The translations under genes were made by a program, and so were the position numbers. Source: Roseivirga sp. UBA6061 (lineage in GTDB: Bacteria > Bacteroidota > Bacteroidia > Cytophagales > Cyclobacteriaceae). From it: a DNA stretch of 64,000 bases. Positions 1-8,338 of this stretch are shown here, piece by piece. Numbering within the stretch: the first letter of the stretch is position 1; the number at the start of each line of letters is the position of its first letter. The stretch is taken from NCBI GenBank assembly GCA_002427745.1, contig DIYF01000156.1, positions 65,808 to 129,807 on the forward strand, read 5' to 3'. The notes under the pieces were generated by a model, which was not told where the DNA came from, did no database searches, and saw only the letters and a program-made list of their open reading frames with translations.

Positions 1-841
1 GGTAGATGATGTCACCCTGGCTGATGGTAAGGAATATGATATGGTAGTGCGGATGCCTTTTGATGAGGCTCCTTCTATCAACGATTTTCATAAAGTGTAC
101 TTCACCACTGTGACGGGTGCCCAGGTACCACTAAAGCAAGTGGCCAATATTGAGTTTGAGCAGGCGGTGAATGAGATTCAGCACTACAACTTTGAAAGAA
201 ATACATCGGTGACTGCCGATGTGGTCAACCCGGATAATACCACGGCTATCACAGAGGCTCTGATGGAAAAACTGGACGCCTATGATATGCCTCCCGGTTA
301 TGAATTTTATGTGGCAGGGGAATATGAATCTCAGCAGGAGACCTTTGGTGACCTGGGTACATTGCTGATCATTGCCATGCTGGGTATTTTTGCTGTACTG
401 GTATTGCAGTTCCGTTCTTTGGTGCAGCCGCTCGTGGTATTTTCAGCGGTACCTTTGGCTATTACAGGTTCTTTGGTGGCACTTTATCTCACGGGCTGGT
501 CTTTCTCTTTCTTTGCTTTTGTGGGCTTTATCTCCCTTGTAGGTATTGTGGTGAATAACTCAATCATTCTGGTTGACTATACCAATCAATTGCGCAGAGA
601 GGGCATGAAAAAAGTGGAGGCCCTGCAGCAGGCTACGGCTACCCGCTTTACGCCTATTCTGTTGACAACCACTACCACGATACTGGGCCTGTTGCCGCTT
701 ACGGCACAGTCTTCAGGTTTGTGGTCACCTCTGGGCTGGACGATCATCGGTGGTATGATCTCTTCTACTTTGCTTACACTTTTCATCGTTCCGATCCTGT
801 ACAAACTGTTTGTCAGAGAAGAAAATCTGGCTGTGGCCTGA
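1..841 (+). CDS. RND efflux permease, C-terminal part (gene begins before the window)
   Basis: The reading frame is open from the first bases, so the gene starts upstream of the window. About 279 C-terminal residues are present. They show a periplasmic stretch followed by the hydrophobic segments typical of the second half of an AcrB/HAE1-type inner-membrane pump, including LVQPLVVFSAVPLAITG and the conserved loop GIVVNNSIILVDY. The segment RFTPILLTTTTTILGLLP and the final membrane helix are also standard for the family. Such pumps use proton flow to export drugs, detergents or metabolites through a TolC-like channel, normally with a membrane-fusion protein encoded upstream (outside this window). 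The substrate cannot be told from this fragment. The next gene begins about 100 bases downstream. Confidence 0.93.
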   Translation, partial: VDDVTLADGKEYDMVVRMPFDEAPSINDFHKVYFTTVTGAQVPLKQVANIEFEQAVNEIQHYNFERNTSVTADVVNPDNTTAITEALMEKLDAYDMPPGYEFYVAGEYESQQETFGDLGTLLIIAMLGIFAVLVLQFRSLVQPLVVFSAVPLAITGSLVALYLTGWSFSFFAFVGFISLVGIVVNNSIILVDYTNQLRREGMKKVEALQQATATRFTPILLTTTTTILGLLPLTAQSSGLWSPLGWTIIGGMISSTLLTLFIVPILYKLFVREENLAVA

Positions 842-937
842 TCACCAAAGATGATACTCCTTACCGGGGTATCATCTTGGGTCAAAAACGGAAGTCCGTA
901 AATAATGCTATCTTCAGAGGACCTAAACACTAAAGTT

Positions 938-1648
938 ATGAGAAGAATACTTGCTATCACCCTGGTAACATTTCTGGTTATCACATCGGCAAAAGCACAA
1001 ACCCCAACTGCCGAAAAAATTATCGACAAATACATTCAGGCCATTGGCGGTGCACAAAAATGGAAAGCTGTTAAGAGTATGAAACTGGCAGTTACCCTCA
1101 GAACCTCGGGGATAGACATACCCGGTGTAGTGCAGGCTACAGCAGACGGTAGGCAGCGAATGGAATTTACATATAGCGGGCTTAAAATGATCCGGGCTTA
1201 TGACGGTATTACCGCCTGGGCTTTCGATCAGTTTAACGGTATGGCTGCCCCTGCCAGACTCCCGGAAGAGCAGGCCAAAGACCTGACTGATGAAGAGTTC
1301 CTGGATGAGTTTATCGACTACAAGGAAAAAGGAGCCACCGTGGCCTATCTGGGCAAAGAAGAATATGAAGGTTTGCCTTACCACAAGGTGAGCAAGAAAG
1401 AGAAGGATGGGGAAGAGGCCGTATTTCTGTTCGATGAAGAAACGGGCCTGTTGCTTTTAAAGCGCGAACAAGCTGATGGAGCACTTTCAGAAACTCAGTA
1501 TCAGGATTATAAGGAGGTTAACGGGTTGACTATGCCTATGAAAGTGATTGGTAAGTCCAATGGGCAGATTTTGCAATCCTTTATCGTGAAAGAAGTCACT
1601 TTTGATGTAGAGATGTCCGAAGAGCTTTTTGCCTTTCCAAAAAAATAG
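938..1648 (+). CDS. Secreted LolA-like protein (outer membrane lipoprotein-sorting fold)
   Basis: A protein of about 236 aa. The ATG at 938 is preferred over the in-frame ATG at 905 because it puts a clean signal peptide (MRRILAITLVTFLVITSA, cleaved after AKA) at the N-terminus. The mature part starts with an amphipathic helix carrying the signature A-x-x-I-I-x-K-x-x-x-A-x-G-G-x-x-x-W, then alternating beta strands, as in LolA/LolB-like periplasmic proteins that shield lipid anchors. Bacteroidota have many such proteins, and their cargo is usually unknown. The gene follows an RND pump gene and precedes a lipoprotein with the same N-terminal signature. A role in envelope lipid or lipoprotein handling is inferred, not shown. 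Confidence 0.7.
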   Translation: MRRILAITLVTFLVITSAKAQTPTAEKIIDKYIQAIGGAQKWKAVKSMKLAVTLRTSGIDIPGVVQATADGRQRMEFTYSGLKMIRAYDGITAWAFDQFNGMAAPARLPEEQAKDLTDEEFLDEFIDYKEKGATVAYLGKEEYEGLPYHKVSKKEKDGEEAVFLFDEETGLLLLKREQADGALSETQYQDYKEVNGLTMPMKVIGKSNGQILQSFIVKEVTFDVEMSEELFAFPKK

Positions 1649-1680
1649 TCTTCTGTAAGGCATTTTTAAATGAACGCCTG

Positions 1681-1717
1681 ATACCCCTGTATACTTTTCG
1701 TGTGCAGGGGTATTTTA
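1681..1717 (+). terminator. Rho-independent terminator after the LolA-like gene
   Basis: A 14-bp stem with two G-T pairs (1681-1694 with 1700-1713) closes a five-base loop and is followed by a short T-rich run. It lies 33 bases after the stop codon at 1648. Confidence 0.7.
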
Positions 1718-1769
1718 TGCCCTGATGTACAGCAGGCAGAGTATGCCGGGTTTTTCTTAGCTTTAGCTT

Positions 1770-2513
1770 ATGCGCTATTCTCTTGTACTTCTTTTTGTTC
1801 TCCTTGTCTCGGCCTGTGACGAGAAGGTACCGGATGCCGATACCATCGTGCAAAGGGCCTATACAGCTCATGGTGGTAAGGTGGTCTGGGACCGGATAAG
1901 TGAATTGAGATACGAAAAGCAGAGCACCGTTTATAATGCTGATGGCAGTACCAGAATACAGACCTTGCAACAGCACCATTACCTGATGAGGCCCGAGTTC
2001 TCAGCTACCATTGAGTGGCTACCGGAAGGAGAGCCACATCGTATAACGTATAGCAATGGAAAGGCCCGAAAATGGATAAATGGTGTTGAGCAAACCGACC
2101 CTGCTGTTCAGGGCAGTTCAGCGGAGTCTGTAAATGCGGCTTTGTATACGGTAAGTCAACCCTTTAAACTGACTGATCCCGGAGTACAGCTAAGCTATGA
2201 GGGGCTTGATACGCTGGAGGAGGGAGAGCGGGTGCATGTGATTAAAGCCTCCTATAGCACCGAAAATGAGAACCATACCAAGAACGATGAGTGGTGGTAT
2301 TATTTTGACGTTGAATCTTATCTCTGCCTGGCTACAATGGTACATCATGGCAGCACCTACAGTTATATCAGAAACCTGTCCTACGATCATACCACCGACA
2401 TCGTTTTTAACTATCACCGAAAAGGCTATGCGGTAGACAGTACCCGCAAGGTGCTCTATCATCAGTCAGAGTATTTTTACAGAGACTTCAGACTGGGCTT
2501 TTCCGGTAATTAA
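1770..2513 (+). CDS. Putative lipoprotein, LolA-like, function unknown
   Basis: A 247-aa protein with a lipoprotein signal peptide: MRYSLVLLFVLLVSAC, lipobox VSAC, lipidated Cys16. Just after the Cys it carries the same signature as the preceding gene (A-x-x-I-V-x-R-x-x-x-A-x-G-G-x-x-x-W), followed by about 200 residues of predicted beta strands rich in aromatic and charged residues. The two neighbours are therefore probably distant relatives: one soluble and secreted, one membrane-anchored. No catalytic motif is visible. A periplasmic lipid or lipoprotein carrier is a reasonable guess but is not supported beyond fold-like features. A terminator separates it from the upstream gene, so it is probably transcribed on its own or with the downstream haem protein. 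Confidence 0.6.
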   Translation: MRYSLVLLFVLLVSACDEKVPDADTIVQRAYTAHGGKVVWDRISELRYEKQSTVYNADGSTRIQTLQQHHYLMRPEFSATIEWLPEGEPHRITYSNGKARKWINGVEQTDPAVQGSSAESVNAALYTVSQPFKLTDPGVQLSYEGLDTLEEGERVHVIKASYSTENENHTKNDEWWYYFDVESYLCLATMVHHGSTYSYIRNLSYDHTTDIVFNYHRKGYAVDSTRKVLYHQSEYFYRDFRLGFSGN

Positions 2514-2582
2514 ACCTTACCCGTCTTCATGGATCATACCATCAATTTTCTCTATCTTATTCTATCAAACCGACTTAAAAAT

Positions 2583-2990
2583 ATGAAGAACTCAACCGGA
2601 CTTATCTCTGCTGTTATCTTTCTGTGCCTCGTATCGGTGGCATTTGTCATGAAGCCCGTGACTTCTGACACCTCTGTATTGCAAGAGCAGGAGGGCATCA
2701 CCTTTCCTGAAGACGTAAAAGCCATTATTGATGCCAAATGTATGGGCTGTCATAAGCCCGATTCACGTAATACCAAGGCCAAAGAGAAGTTACAATGGGC
2801 CAGTGTAGCCAAAATGAACAAAGAAGAGCAGGACCATTTCATAGATGAGATGTTCGAGGTGCTGGAGGATGGCAAAATGCCTCCCAAGAAAGCCCTGGAA
2901 AGAAGACCTCAGATGAAGCTGACAGATGAAGAGACCAAAACGCTTTTGGCCTGGGTTGAGGCAGAAGAAAAAAGACTGAAAGGAGAATAG
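2583..2990 (+). CDS. Small exported haem-binding (cytochrome c-like) protein
   Basis: A 135-aa protein. The start at 2583 is chosen because the residues encoded between 2529 and 2583 do not look like a signal peptide, whereas MKNSTGLISAVIFLCLVSVA does. The mature part contains one c-type haem attachment motif, CMGCH (Cys53, Cys56, His57). A late GKMPP segment contains Met99, a plausible sixth ligand. This resembles the haem-binding domain proteins of Bacteroidota and planctomycetes, with a C-terminal helix (LTDEETKTLLAWVEAEEKR) typical of cytochrome c domains. It probably acts in periplasmic electron transfer; the partner is unknown. It ends just before a perfect bidirectional terminator. Confidence 0.75.
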   Translation: MKNSTGLISAVIFLCLVSVAFVMKPVTSDTSVLQEQEGITFPEDVKAIIDAKCMGCHKPDSRNTKAKEKLQWASVAKMNKEEQDHFIDEMFEVLEDGKMPPKKALERRPQMKLTDEETKTLLAWVEAEEKRLKGE

Positions 2991-3012
2991 AGGGTATAAT
3001 TCCCTGCTCTGA

Positions 3013-3052
3013 AAACAAGAAAAGCGCATCCCGGGATGCGCTTTTCTTGTTT
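3013..3052. terminator. Perfect 40-bp palindromic bidirectional terminator
   Basis: Each of 20 bases on the left (3013-3032) pairs perfectly with its partner on the right (3033-3052). The core is GC-rich (GCGCATCC/GGATGCGC), with A-rich and T-rich flanks, so it can stop transcription in both directions. It sits between the convergent haem-protein gene (ends 2990) and the universal stress protein gene (ends 3067). Confidence 0.9.
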
Positions 3053-3066
3053 AATCTGATGTTTGC

Positions 3067-3987
3067 TTAAATCTCTTTCAGCAGGTCAATAATGCCCGCA
3101 TTATGTCCCCGTGGTCTTACCACCAGCATAGGGATTTCGCTGTTATGCTGAATCAGCTGCTCCGCCTTGCTGCCAATAAACAGGGCAGTGGTGGCTGTTC
3201 TCCCTTTTACACCAATGATCAGTGCGTCAGGCTGGGTTTCATTCGCATAATTGATAATGTCCTCAACCGGATCATCATTCCTGTCAAGGGTGTAAACAGG
3301 CTCAATTTCTACTCCTTCATGATCAATGTCTTTCATGAATTTTTTGAACTCTTTGGCAGCATTCTTTTCCATTACCTCAGCAAACTCTTCGTAAGTCTTA
3401 CCACTGTAATGGTATCCTCCCGGAACCGTATATACGTTCTGGCAGGTCAGCTTGGTCGAACCGTATTTCCTCGCGATCAGTACGGCCTCTTCCATCGCGA
3501 TTTTGGAATGAGGTGAGTAGTCACAGGGAACCAGGATGTGCTTAGAGCCAGGCTCAGAATCCTCGGGGATAATGAACAGCGAACAGGCAGCTCTTCTCGC
3601 CAGGCGGTTAGAGAGAATACCTCCCCCCACAAATTTCTTATGACGACCCATAATGACCAGGTCAATCTTATGCTTATCTACAAAGTTGAGAATCCCTTTG
3701 GAAGGAGAACCCTCCTGAATATGAACCTGTACCAGCTCCATGATCTCCTTGTCGAGAGTTGATTCGATCAAATCAGTGATTTGGTTCTTTCTCTCTTCAA
3801 TGGTTTTCTTCTTAATATCCGGGAAATCCTTGAGTACATCCTCAGGGATATTCATGGTACGAATACTATTAAAGAAATGGATTTCCTTGGTCTGGGACGC
3901 ATTCACCATCATAGTCACAAACTTCAACAAGGTCTTATCAGCCTCGGAAGTGTCCATTAATACCAGTATTTTTTCTCGTTTAGGCAT
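3067..3987 (-). CDS. Tandem-domain universal stress protein
   Basis: A 306-aa protein with two UspA-like domains, about residues 1-145 and 155-300. The ATG at 3987 (MPKREKILVLMD) is preferred over an in-frame ATG at 4008, because the latter overlaps a TAnnTTTG promoter box and because Usp domains normally begin with this K-I-L-V-x-x-D strand. The C-terminal domain keeps the ATP-binding signature G-x2-G-x9-G-S (GVKGRTATTALFIGS); the N-terminal domain does not. Usp proteins are cytoplasmic nucleotide-binding stress factors whose targets are mostly unknown. A second tandem Usp lies at 51761-52594 with the opposite domain retaining the motif. Confidence 0.9.
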   Translation of the reverse strand: MPKREKILVLMDTSEADKTLLKFVTMMVNASQTKEIHFFNSIRTMNIPEDVLKDFPDIKKKTIEERKNQITDLIESTLDKEIMELVQVHIQEGSPSKGILNFVDKHKIDLVIMGRHKKFVGGGILSNRLARRAACSLFIIPEDSEPGSKHILVPCDYSPHSKIAMEEAVLIARKYGSTKLTCQNVYTVPGGYHYSGKTYEEFAEVMEKNAAKEFKKFMKDIDHEGVEIEPVYTLDRNDDPVEDIINYANETQPDALIIGVKGRTATTALFIGSKAEQLIQHNSEIPMLVVRPRGHNAGIIDLLKEI

Positions 3988-4005
3988 TGTTTTAAAAATT
4001 CGCTG

Positions 4006-4013
4006 CAAATCTA
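4006..4013 (-). promoter_or_regulatory. Putative -7 promoter box for the universal stress protein gene
   Basis: On the minus strand the bases read TAGATTTG, an exact match to the Bacteroidota -7 consensus TAnnTTTG. It lies 19 bases upstream of the chosen ATG, giving a very short leader. A good -33 TTTG at the usual distance is not seen, so the call is tentative. Confidence 0.45.
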
Positions 4014-4097
4014 CGATTATTCAATGACTTGTTCATCGATAACGTATATTATTAACCAGCGAAGCCTGAAATCGTTTGCTGCCTAACCTGATGACTC

Positions 4098-5177
4098 TTA
4101 AAGGGTTATACCGGTGATGATATCGGCCAGTAGCTCTATTTGCTCCTTTGAATGCGTGGGGAAGCTGGCGATTCTGATCTGTTTTCCCTTATGAGGTCCG
4201 TAGCCATTTCCTACCACAAAGCCTTTGCTGCTGAGCGCTTCAATCCAGGCTTCAGAGGGCCCCTCTGTTCTGGCAACTACTACCGTTTTAGACCTTAGCC
4301 GGCTGTCCTCTACAAAATGACTGAGCTGGGGGTGAGTGGCGATGGTATGCTGCAGCAGCAGGCCTTTGTAATTGGTCTCTCTGCGAATCACGTCAATACC
4401 TTTTTCCAGCATATCAGCCGTTACCCTGGCCAGGAGGTATACATTCAGAACATTGAAGGTATAGGTAGGCTGATGCTTTTTTGCATTTTTGACCAGGTTG
4501 GGCAGTGCCTGATAAGCACCAATAGAATGGCCGGCTGCCAGTTTCCTGTTGGCTTTTTCCAGACAGCGATCATTCACAATCCATACTCCCAGTCCGGCCG
4601 GAAGTCCGAAGCATTTTTGTACAGAAAAATAGGCCGAATCTACCTTTGAGAAATCAAGGTCAATAGCAGGAAAAGCTGATACTCCGTCAATAGCAATTAA
4701 GGCCTCGGGGTGGCTTTCCCGGATCTTGTAGATGTCCTCTGCGGGAAAGGTAACTCCGGCACTGGTCTCATTCAGAGCCATGCTGATCAGTTCTGTGTCC
4801 TGAGGAATCTCGTAGTCAGCAGGAATACTGCCAAAGGGAGCTTCCGCTTTCTCAGCTGCAACTCCGTGCTTGATGGCAAAGTCATAAAAGCGGTTGGAGA
4901 AAGCACCGTAGCACAGGTGAAATGACTTTTCTATGATGCAATTCTGAATGAGCCTTTCCCAGATTTCCGTGGCTGAACTGAGGAAAAATACATGGTATCC
5001 CTCAGGGAGATTCATCAGCTGCTTCAGGTTATCGCTGGCTTCTTTGAAGTATCCTTCTGCCTGAGCACTGCGATGATTGACCTCTAATACCTGCTCTTTG
5101 AGAGCCTTTTTGAGATGTTCTTCTACTGTGAAATACAGCGCTGAAGGTCCGGGGGTAAAGAATATCTTTTTAGGCAT
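4098..5177 (-). CDS. Class V aminotransferase, phosphoserine/alanine-glyoxylate type
   Basis: A 359-aa PLP-dependent enzyme of fold type I. The N-terminal FTPGPSAL motif, the PLP-contacting Asp164 in IAIDGVSAFP and the probable Schiff-base Lys188 in SVQKCFGLPAGLG fit the class V family containing phosphoserine aminotransferase (SerC) and alanine-glyoxylate aminotransferases. NETSAGVT resembles the substrate loop of the latter group. Phosphoserine aminotransferase, in serine biosynthesis, is the likeliest activity, but substrate choice between SerC and relatives cannot be settled by eye, so no gene symbol is given. Its start codon overlaps the end of the upstream MFS gene by 8 bases, so the two are co-transcribed. 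The 3' end lies 90 bases from the next gene. Confidence 0.85.
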   Translation of the reverse strand: MPKKIFFTPGPSALYFTVEEHLKKALKEQVLEVNHRSAQAEGYFKEASDNLKQLMNLPEGYHVFFLSSATEIWERLIQNCIIEKSFHLCYGAFSNRFYDFAIKHGVAAEKAEAPFGSIPADYEIPQDTELISMALNETSAGVTFPAEDIYKIRESHPEALIAIDGVSAFPAIDLDFSKVDSAYFSVQKCFGLPAGLGVWIVNDRCLEKANRKLAAGHSIGAYQALPNLVKNAKKHQPTYTFNVLNVYLLARVTADMLEKGIDVIRRETNYKGLLLQHTIATHPQLSHFVEDSRLRSKTVVVARTEGPSEAWIEALSSKGFVVGNGYGPHKGKQIRIASFPTHSKEQIELLADIITGITL

Positions 5178-6411
5178 TTGCTTGTTCCGTTTTCAATAGT
5201 TCTACCTGCTTATGGTAATGATTCCTGGTAAACAGGAAGTAGAACACCAACGGGAACAAAAGTATTAAGCCGCAGATGAAAAACATCATGCGGTAGCCCA
5301 TATTTTCTGCAATGTAACCCAGGGCAATTGCACCCGCGCCAATCCCCAGGTCAATCGCTGAAAAGAAAGTAGCACTGGCAGCTCCTCTGCATTCCACAGG
5401 CACCATATTAATCGCCATGGTTTGCATGGTGGGCATGATCAGGCCATTGCCCATACCTACCAGTACCCCACAGATCATAAACATCCAGAACTGATTAATG
5501 GTAAAGCTGTCTGTGTATCTCAGTAGCATCAGGCCGGCTATGGTCACCGCGAAGCCCACAAACACAATTCCGGAAGGTCCTTTACGGTCCATGATCTTGC
5601 CTACCAGAATACGGGACAGGGCCACGCCCGCAGCGAAGAAGATAAAGAAAGCCTCAGGGTCAAGATCGAAGAAACCTGCCCTGACAGAGGGAATACCTGC
5701 ATTCTCAGCAAACACCATGATAAAGGCGATGATGCCGGCATAGGGAAAAGCTCCTGTGAACATCACAATGGCAATACGATTTACCCGACCATCGAACATT
5801 TTCTTCAGATTCAGCTTGGTGTTGCCGGTTTTGATATTGGGTACCTTCACCAGAAAAGCCAGTATAAAGGCGGCTACTCCGAATGCCAGGGAAATAGTAA
5901 AGAGATTAAAGAAGTTATCATCTCCCATGATCACTCCACCAAAGTAGGGGGCAATGGCCATGGAGAAAGTCATGGCAAGACCAAAGTAACCAATACCCTC
6001 TGCCCGTTTCTTTTCAGGAATAATATCTGCAGCAATGGTACTGCCTCCCGTGGTAATCACCCCCCAGGCAAAGCCATGAAACACTCTGACCAGGATCAGG
6101 AGCATAAAGGTGTAAGTGAAATGATAGAGTCCCAGCAAAATCGCAAAAAAGCCGAGCGCCCAGAGATAGACGGAACGTCTGCCGTAAGCATCAAGCACAT
6201 AACCGCAAAAAGGCCTGATAATCAGGGCCGCAATGGCATATACGCCCAGTATATAGCCTACCTGATTGTCTGTGGCATTCAGTGCATTAACTGCATATAC
6301 CGGTAATGTGGGTAATAAGAAATAGAAAGCATTCGACATCAAAAAGTATGATGTGAAGTGCAGGACAAAATCCCGTGACAGAATCTTTTCAGAAGAAGGA
6401 GAAAGGCTCAA
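5170..6411 (-). CDS. Major facilitator superfamily transporter
   Basis: A 413-aa integral membrane protein with about 12 hydrophobic segments. The loop after the second segment (PFCGYVLDAYGRRSVYLWAL) matches the MFS G-x-x-x-D-x-x-G-R-R motif, repeated more weakly in the second half (VGKIMDRKGPSGIVF). This identifies a secondary transporter of the drug or sugar efflux type. Substrate is unknown. It is the first gene of a two-gene unit: the downstream aminotransferase starts inside its last codons. An amino-acid-related or efflux role is therefore possible but only inferred from linkage. It begins with MSLSPSSEKILSRDF before the first helix, normal for the family. Confidence 0.9.
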   Translation of the reverse strand: MSLSPSSEKILSRDFVLHFTSYFLMSNAFYFLLPTLPVYAVNALNATDNQVGYILGVYAIAALIIRPFCGYVLDAYGRRSVYLWALGFFAILLGLYHFTYTFMLLILVRVFHGFAWGVITTGGSTIAADIIPEKKRAEGIGYFGLAMTFSMAIAPYFGGVIMGDDNFFNLFTISLAFGVAAFILAFLVKVPNIKTGNTKLNLKKMFDGRVNRIAIVMFTGAFPYAGIIAFIMVFAENAGIPSVRAGFFDLDPEAFFIFFAAGVALSRILVGKIMDRKGPSGIVFVGFAVTIAGLMLLRYTDSFTINQFWMFMICGVLVGMGNGLIMPTMQTMAINMVPVECRGAASATFFSAIDLGIGAGAIALGYIAENMGYRMMFFICGLILLFPLVFYFLFTRNHYHKQVELLKTEQANA

Positions 6412-6582
6412 GTATCAGAGACAGTTTTTAGTCTGTAAACAACAAATGAAGAAAGAAAAAGCGGGGTTTTAAAATTTCAGCCCTCTTCAGGCCCCGAATT
6501 TAGGTCCACTCTTACTTCATTGCTAGTTAGACGTGGATAAGTAATATTTGGTAACGTTTGGAGGAAAAAGAGATGAATTTAG

Positions 6583-6613
6583 TTTTGCTGAAACTATACG
6601 CTGCGTAAGTTTG
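6583..6613 (+). promoter_or_regulatory. Strong Bacteroidota-type promoter in a non-coding region
   Basis: A TTTTG at 6583-6587 is followed after 18 bases by TAAGTTTG at 6606-6613, an exact TAnnTTTG -7 box. This is the best match to the Bacteroidota housekeeping promoter that I noticed in the window. It points right, and no convincing ORF follows before a terminator at 6851-6878. The rest of the gap from 6412 to 6582 holds nothing I can name. Confidence 0.6.
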
Positions 6614-6618
6614 TATAC

Positions 6619-6878
6619 TATCAGGAATGAAGAAATTCTCATTCGGGCCTGGACAAGTTTTTGAACTTTACAAGTTAAACTAATATGCCGGGTGATTCTC
6701 ATCCAAAACAAGGCCTCATGCTGACGTTTACCGTTAGTACCTCGTTCGTAAGATCAGGATAACAGTGGACTGTTGCGGAACAAGGGATAGCCCAAATCCT
6801 GTCTATAATGGAGGTTCAAAATACCTCCGGGTTCGTATGAGTTTAATAAAAATGCCTCGCTGTGCGGGGCATTTTTTT
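6619..6878 (+). ncRNA. Candidate structured non-coding RNA or leader/attenuator, about 260 nt
   Basis: This stretch lies between an exact-consensus promoter and a strong terminator and has no convincing ORF. Local complementarity is dense: GAATGA with TCATTC in the 6623-6642 area, GGCCT near 6646 with AGGCC near 6711, GGGTGA with TCATCC near 6690-6703, AACAG-TGGA-CTGTT near 6760-6773, and GGAGGT (6810-6815) with ACCTCC (6823-6828). I do not recognise it as tmRNA, RNase P RNA, SRP RNA or a named riboswitch. It could be a free-standing RNA. It could also be a leader whose terminator attenuates the erythromycin-esterase-like gene starting at 6969. Confidence 0.4.
6851..6878 (+). terminator. Rho-independent terminator in the leader of the esterase-like gene
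   Basis: A 10-bp stem (6851-6860 with 6864-6873, one G-T pair) has a three-base loop and is followed by seven T residues. It lies 90 bases before the ATG at 6969 and ends the candidate RNA described above. Confidence 0.85.
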
Positions 6879-6968
6879 ATGCCTTCTGGTTTGGTCGAGA
6901 CATTTGGCAGTTTGGTAGAAAACATCGTCAACTCTGTTGTGAAAGCCATAGCATTACAATAAAAAGCT

Positions 6969-8255
6969 ATGAATTTCATCCGATTCCTGTTGTTTCTGAT
7001 CATTGGTTTACTGACTCGACTCATGACCATGGGACAGGATACACTGCTGACCCGTGACTTTCTGGCTGAGCAGGTTGTGCCCATCAGCTCTGTTTCTCCC
7101 TCAGAGATGGCTACGGATGACCTCAGCTTCTTAAAGCAAGAGCTGGAAGGTGTAAGCGTGGTGATGCTGGGAGAGCAGTCACATGGTGACGGAGCCTCGT
7201 TTCTGGCCAAGACCCGGCTGATCAGATACCTGCATGAAGAAATGGACTTTGATGTACTGGTATTTGAAAGTGGCCTGATGGACTGCAACCGGGTATGGAA
7301 TGCCATCAGGGCAGGTGCCGATAGCCTGGGTGTTTTTGATCTGGGACTTTTTCCGGTATGGACTCAGAGTGAGCAGGTAGCTCCTTTGATGCAGTATGTA
7401 CTGGATCAGGCAAAATCAACTGATCCTTTGATACTGGCCGGTTTTGATATTCAACCTACTGGTTCAGCCATGCCCATGGCCAGGAGGCTGGGCGAGCTGA
7501 AGGATTTTCTCAAGGCCCATATCACGGCATTTAACGAAGAAGACTATCCCACTTTCTTTGGGCTGATGGCCAATCCGCAAATGGCTATGAGACAGAAACC
7601 CGATGCCGGGCAAAAAGCCCTGTTCGCAGAGGAAGTCAGAAAAATGGAACAGGCTATTCTTGCCTCAGCTTCGGGAGCCGAAGCACATATCGTGGCCCGT
7701 GCTGTAAGAAACTTAAAACAGACGTTTGACCTCTTCTGGCATGCAGACCTGAGAAAACCCGGAAACACACCTCATGTGTTTAACCTGAGAGACAAGGGAA
7801 TGGCAGAGAATATGACCTTGCTGAGGGAACATATTTATCCGGGGAAAAAAATGATCGTATGGGGCGCTAATACGCACCTGGGCTATGGCCGGGGTTTTTT
7901 GGGAGGTTTTGATGGGCGTGATACGGCCGACCCGGGTATGGTGCCTATGGGCCAGTACCTGAAAATAGACCTGAGAGATGAGTTGTATACAATCTCATTC
8001 ACCAGCTATGAGGGAAAAGTCGGCTCTATGCGTGGCGATGTGTTTGATATTCCGGCTGCTGCTGAAGGAACTCTCGAAGAGAAACTATCTCATCTGCCGG
8101 TAGATCAGGGTTTTTTGAGCCTGAAAGCTCCGCTATTCAATGATGCCAGGTTTGCTACCCGTATGTACGGACATAGCGAGATGACGGGTCGCTGGAGCAA
8201 AATGACCGATGCGGTCTTCTATATCAAGACCATGACAGAGAGTACCAAGCGGTAG
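6969..8255 (+). CDS. Erythromycin esterase family protein, exported
   Basis: A 428-aa protein with an N-terminal hydrophobic export signal (about residues 1-22). The mature part matches the erythromycin esterase (EreA/EreB-like) family: the conserved GEQSHGD loop with Glu69 and His72, the following helix KTRLIRYLHEE, then VFESG. A second conserved block, VWGANTHLGYG, lies in the C-terminal half. True Ere enzymes hydrolyse the macrolide lactone, but most family members in environmental bacteria have unknown substrates, so resistance cannot be claimed. Export to the periplasm also differs from classical cytoplasmic Ere enzymes. A terminator and probable structured RNA lie just upstream. The gene converges with the amidohydrolase gene. 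Confidence 0.85.
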   Translation: MNFIRFLLFLIIGLLTRLMTMGQDTLLTRDFLAEQVVPISSVSPSEMATDDLSFLKQELEGVSVVMLGEQSHGDGASFLAKTRLIRYLHEEMDFDVLVFESGLMDCNRVWNAIRAGADSLGVFDLGLFPVWTQSEQVAPLMQYVLDQAKSTDPLILAGFDIQPTGSAMPMARRLGELKDFLKAHITAFNEEDYPTFFGLMANPQMAMRQKPDAGQKALFAEEVRKMEQAILASASGAEAHIVARAVRNLKQTFDLFWHADLRKPGNTPHVFNLRDKGMAENMTLLREHIYPGKKMIVWGANTHLGYGRGFLGGFDGRDTADPGMVPMGQYLKIDLRDELYTISFTSYEGKVGSMRGDVFDIPAAAEGTLEEKLSHLPVDQGFLSLKAPLFNDARFATRMYGHSEMTGRWSKMTDAVFYIKTMTESTKR

Positions 8256-8338
8256 TTTGTTCAGACAGTAGATTCTTTACTTCTCAGAATAGGCAGGATA
8301 TCTCTTACGTCTAAAGTCTATTGTCTTTCATCTATGAC

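Noticed and set aside
6776-6836. A tRNA-like 3' end (hairpin GGAGGT-TCAAAAT-ACCTCC followed by GGGTTCG).
   Set aside because: The T-loop is not TTCRANY, the total length to a possible 5' acceptor is only about 60 bases, and the acceptor pairing has mismatches. It is treated as part of the candidate structured RNA, not as a tRNA or attachment site.
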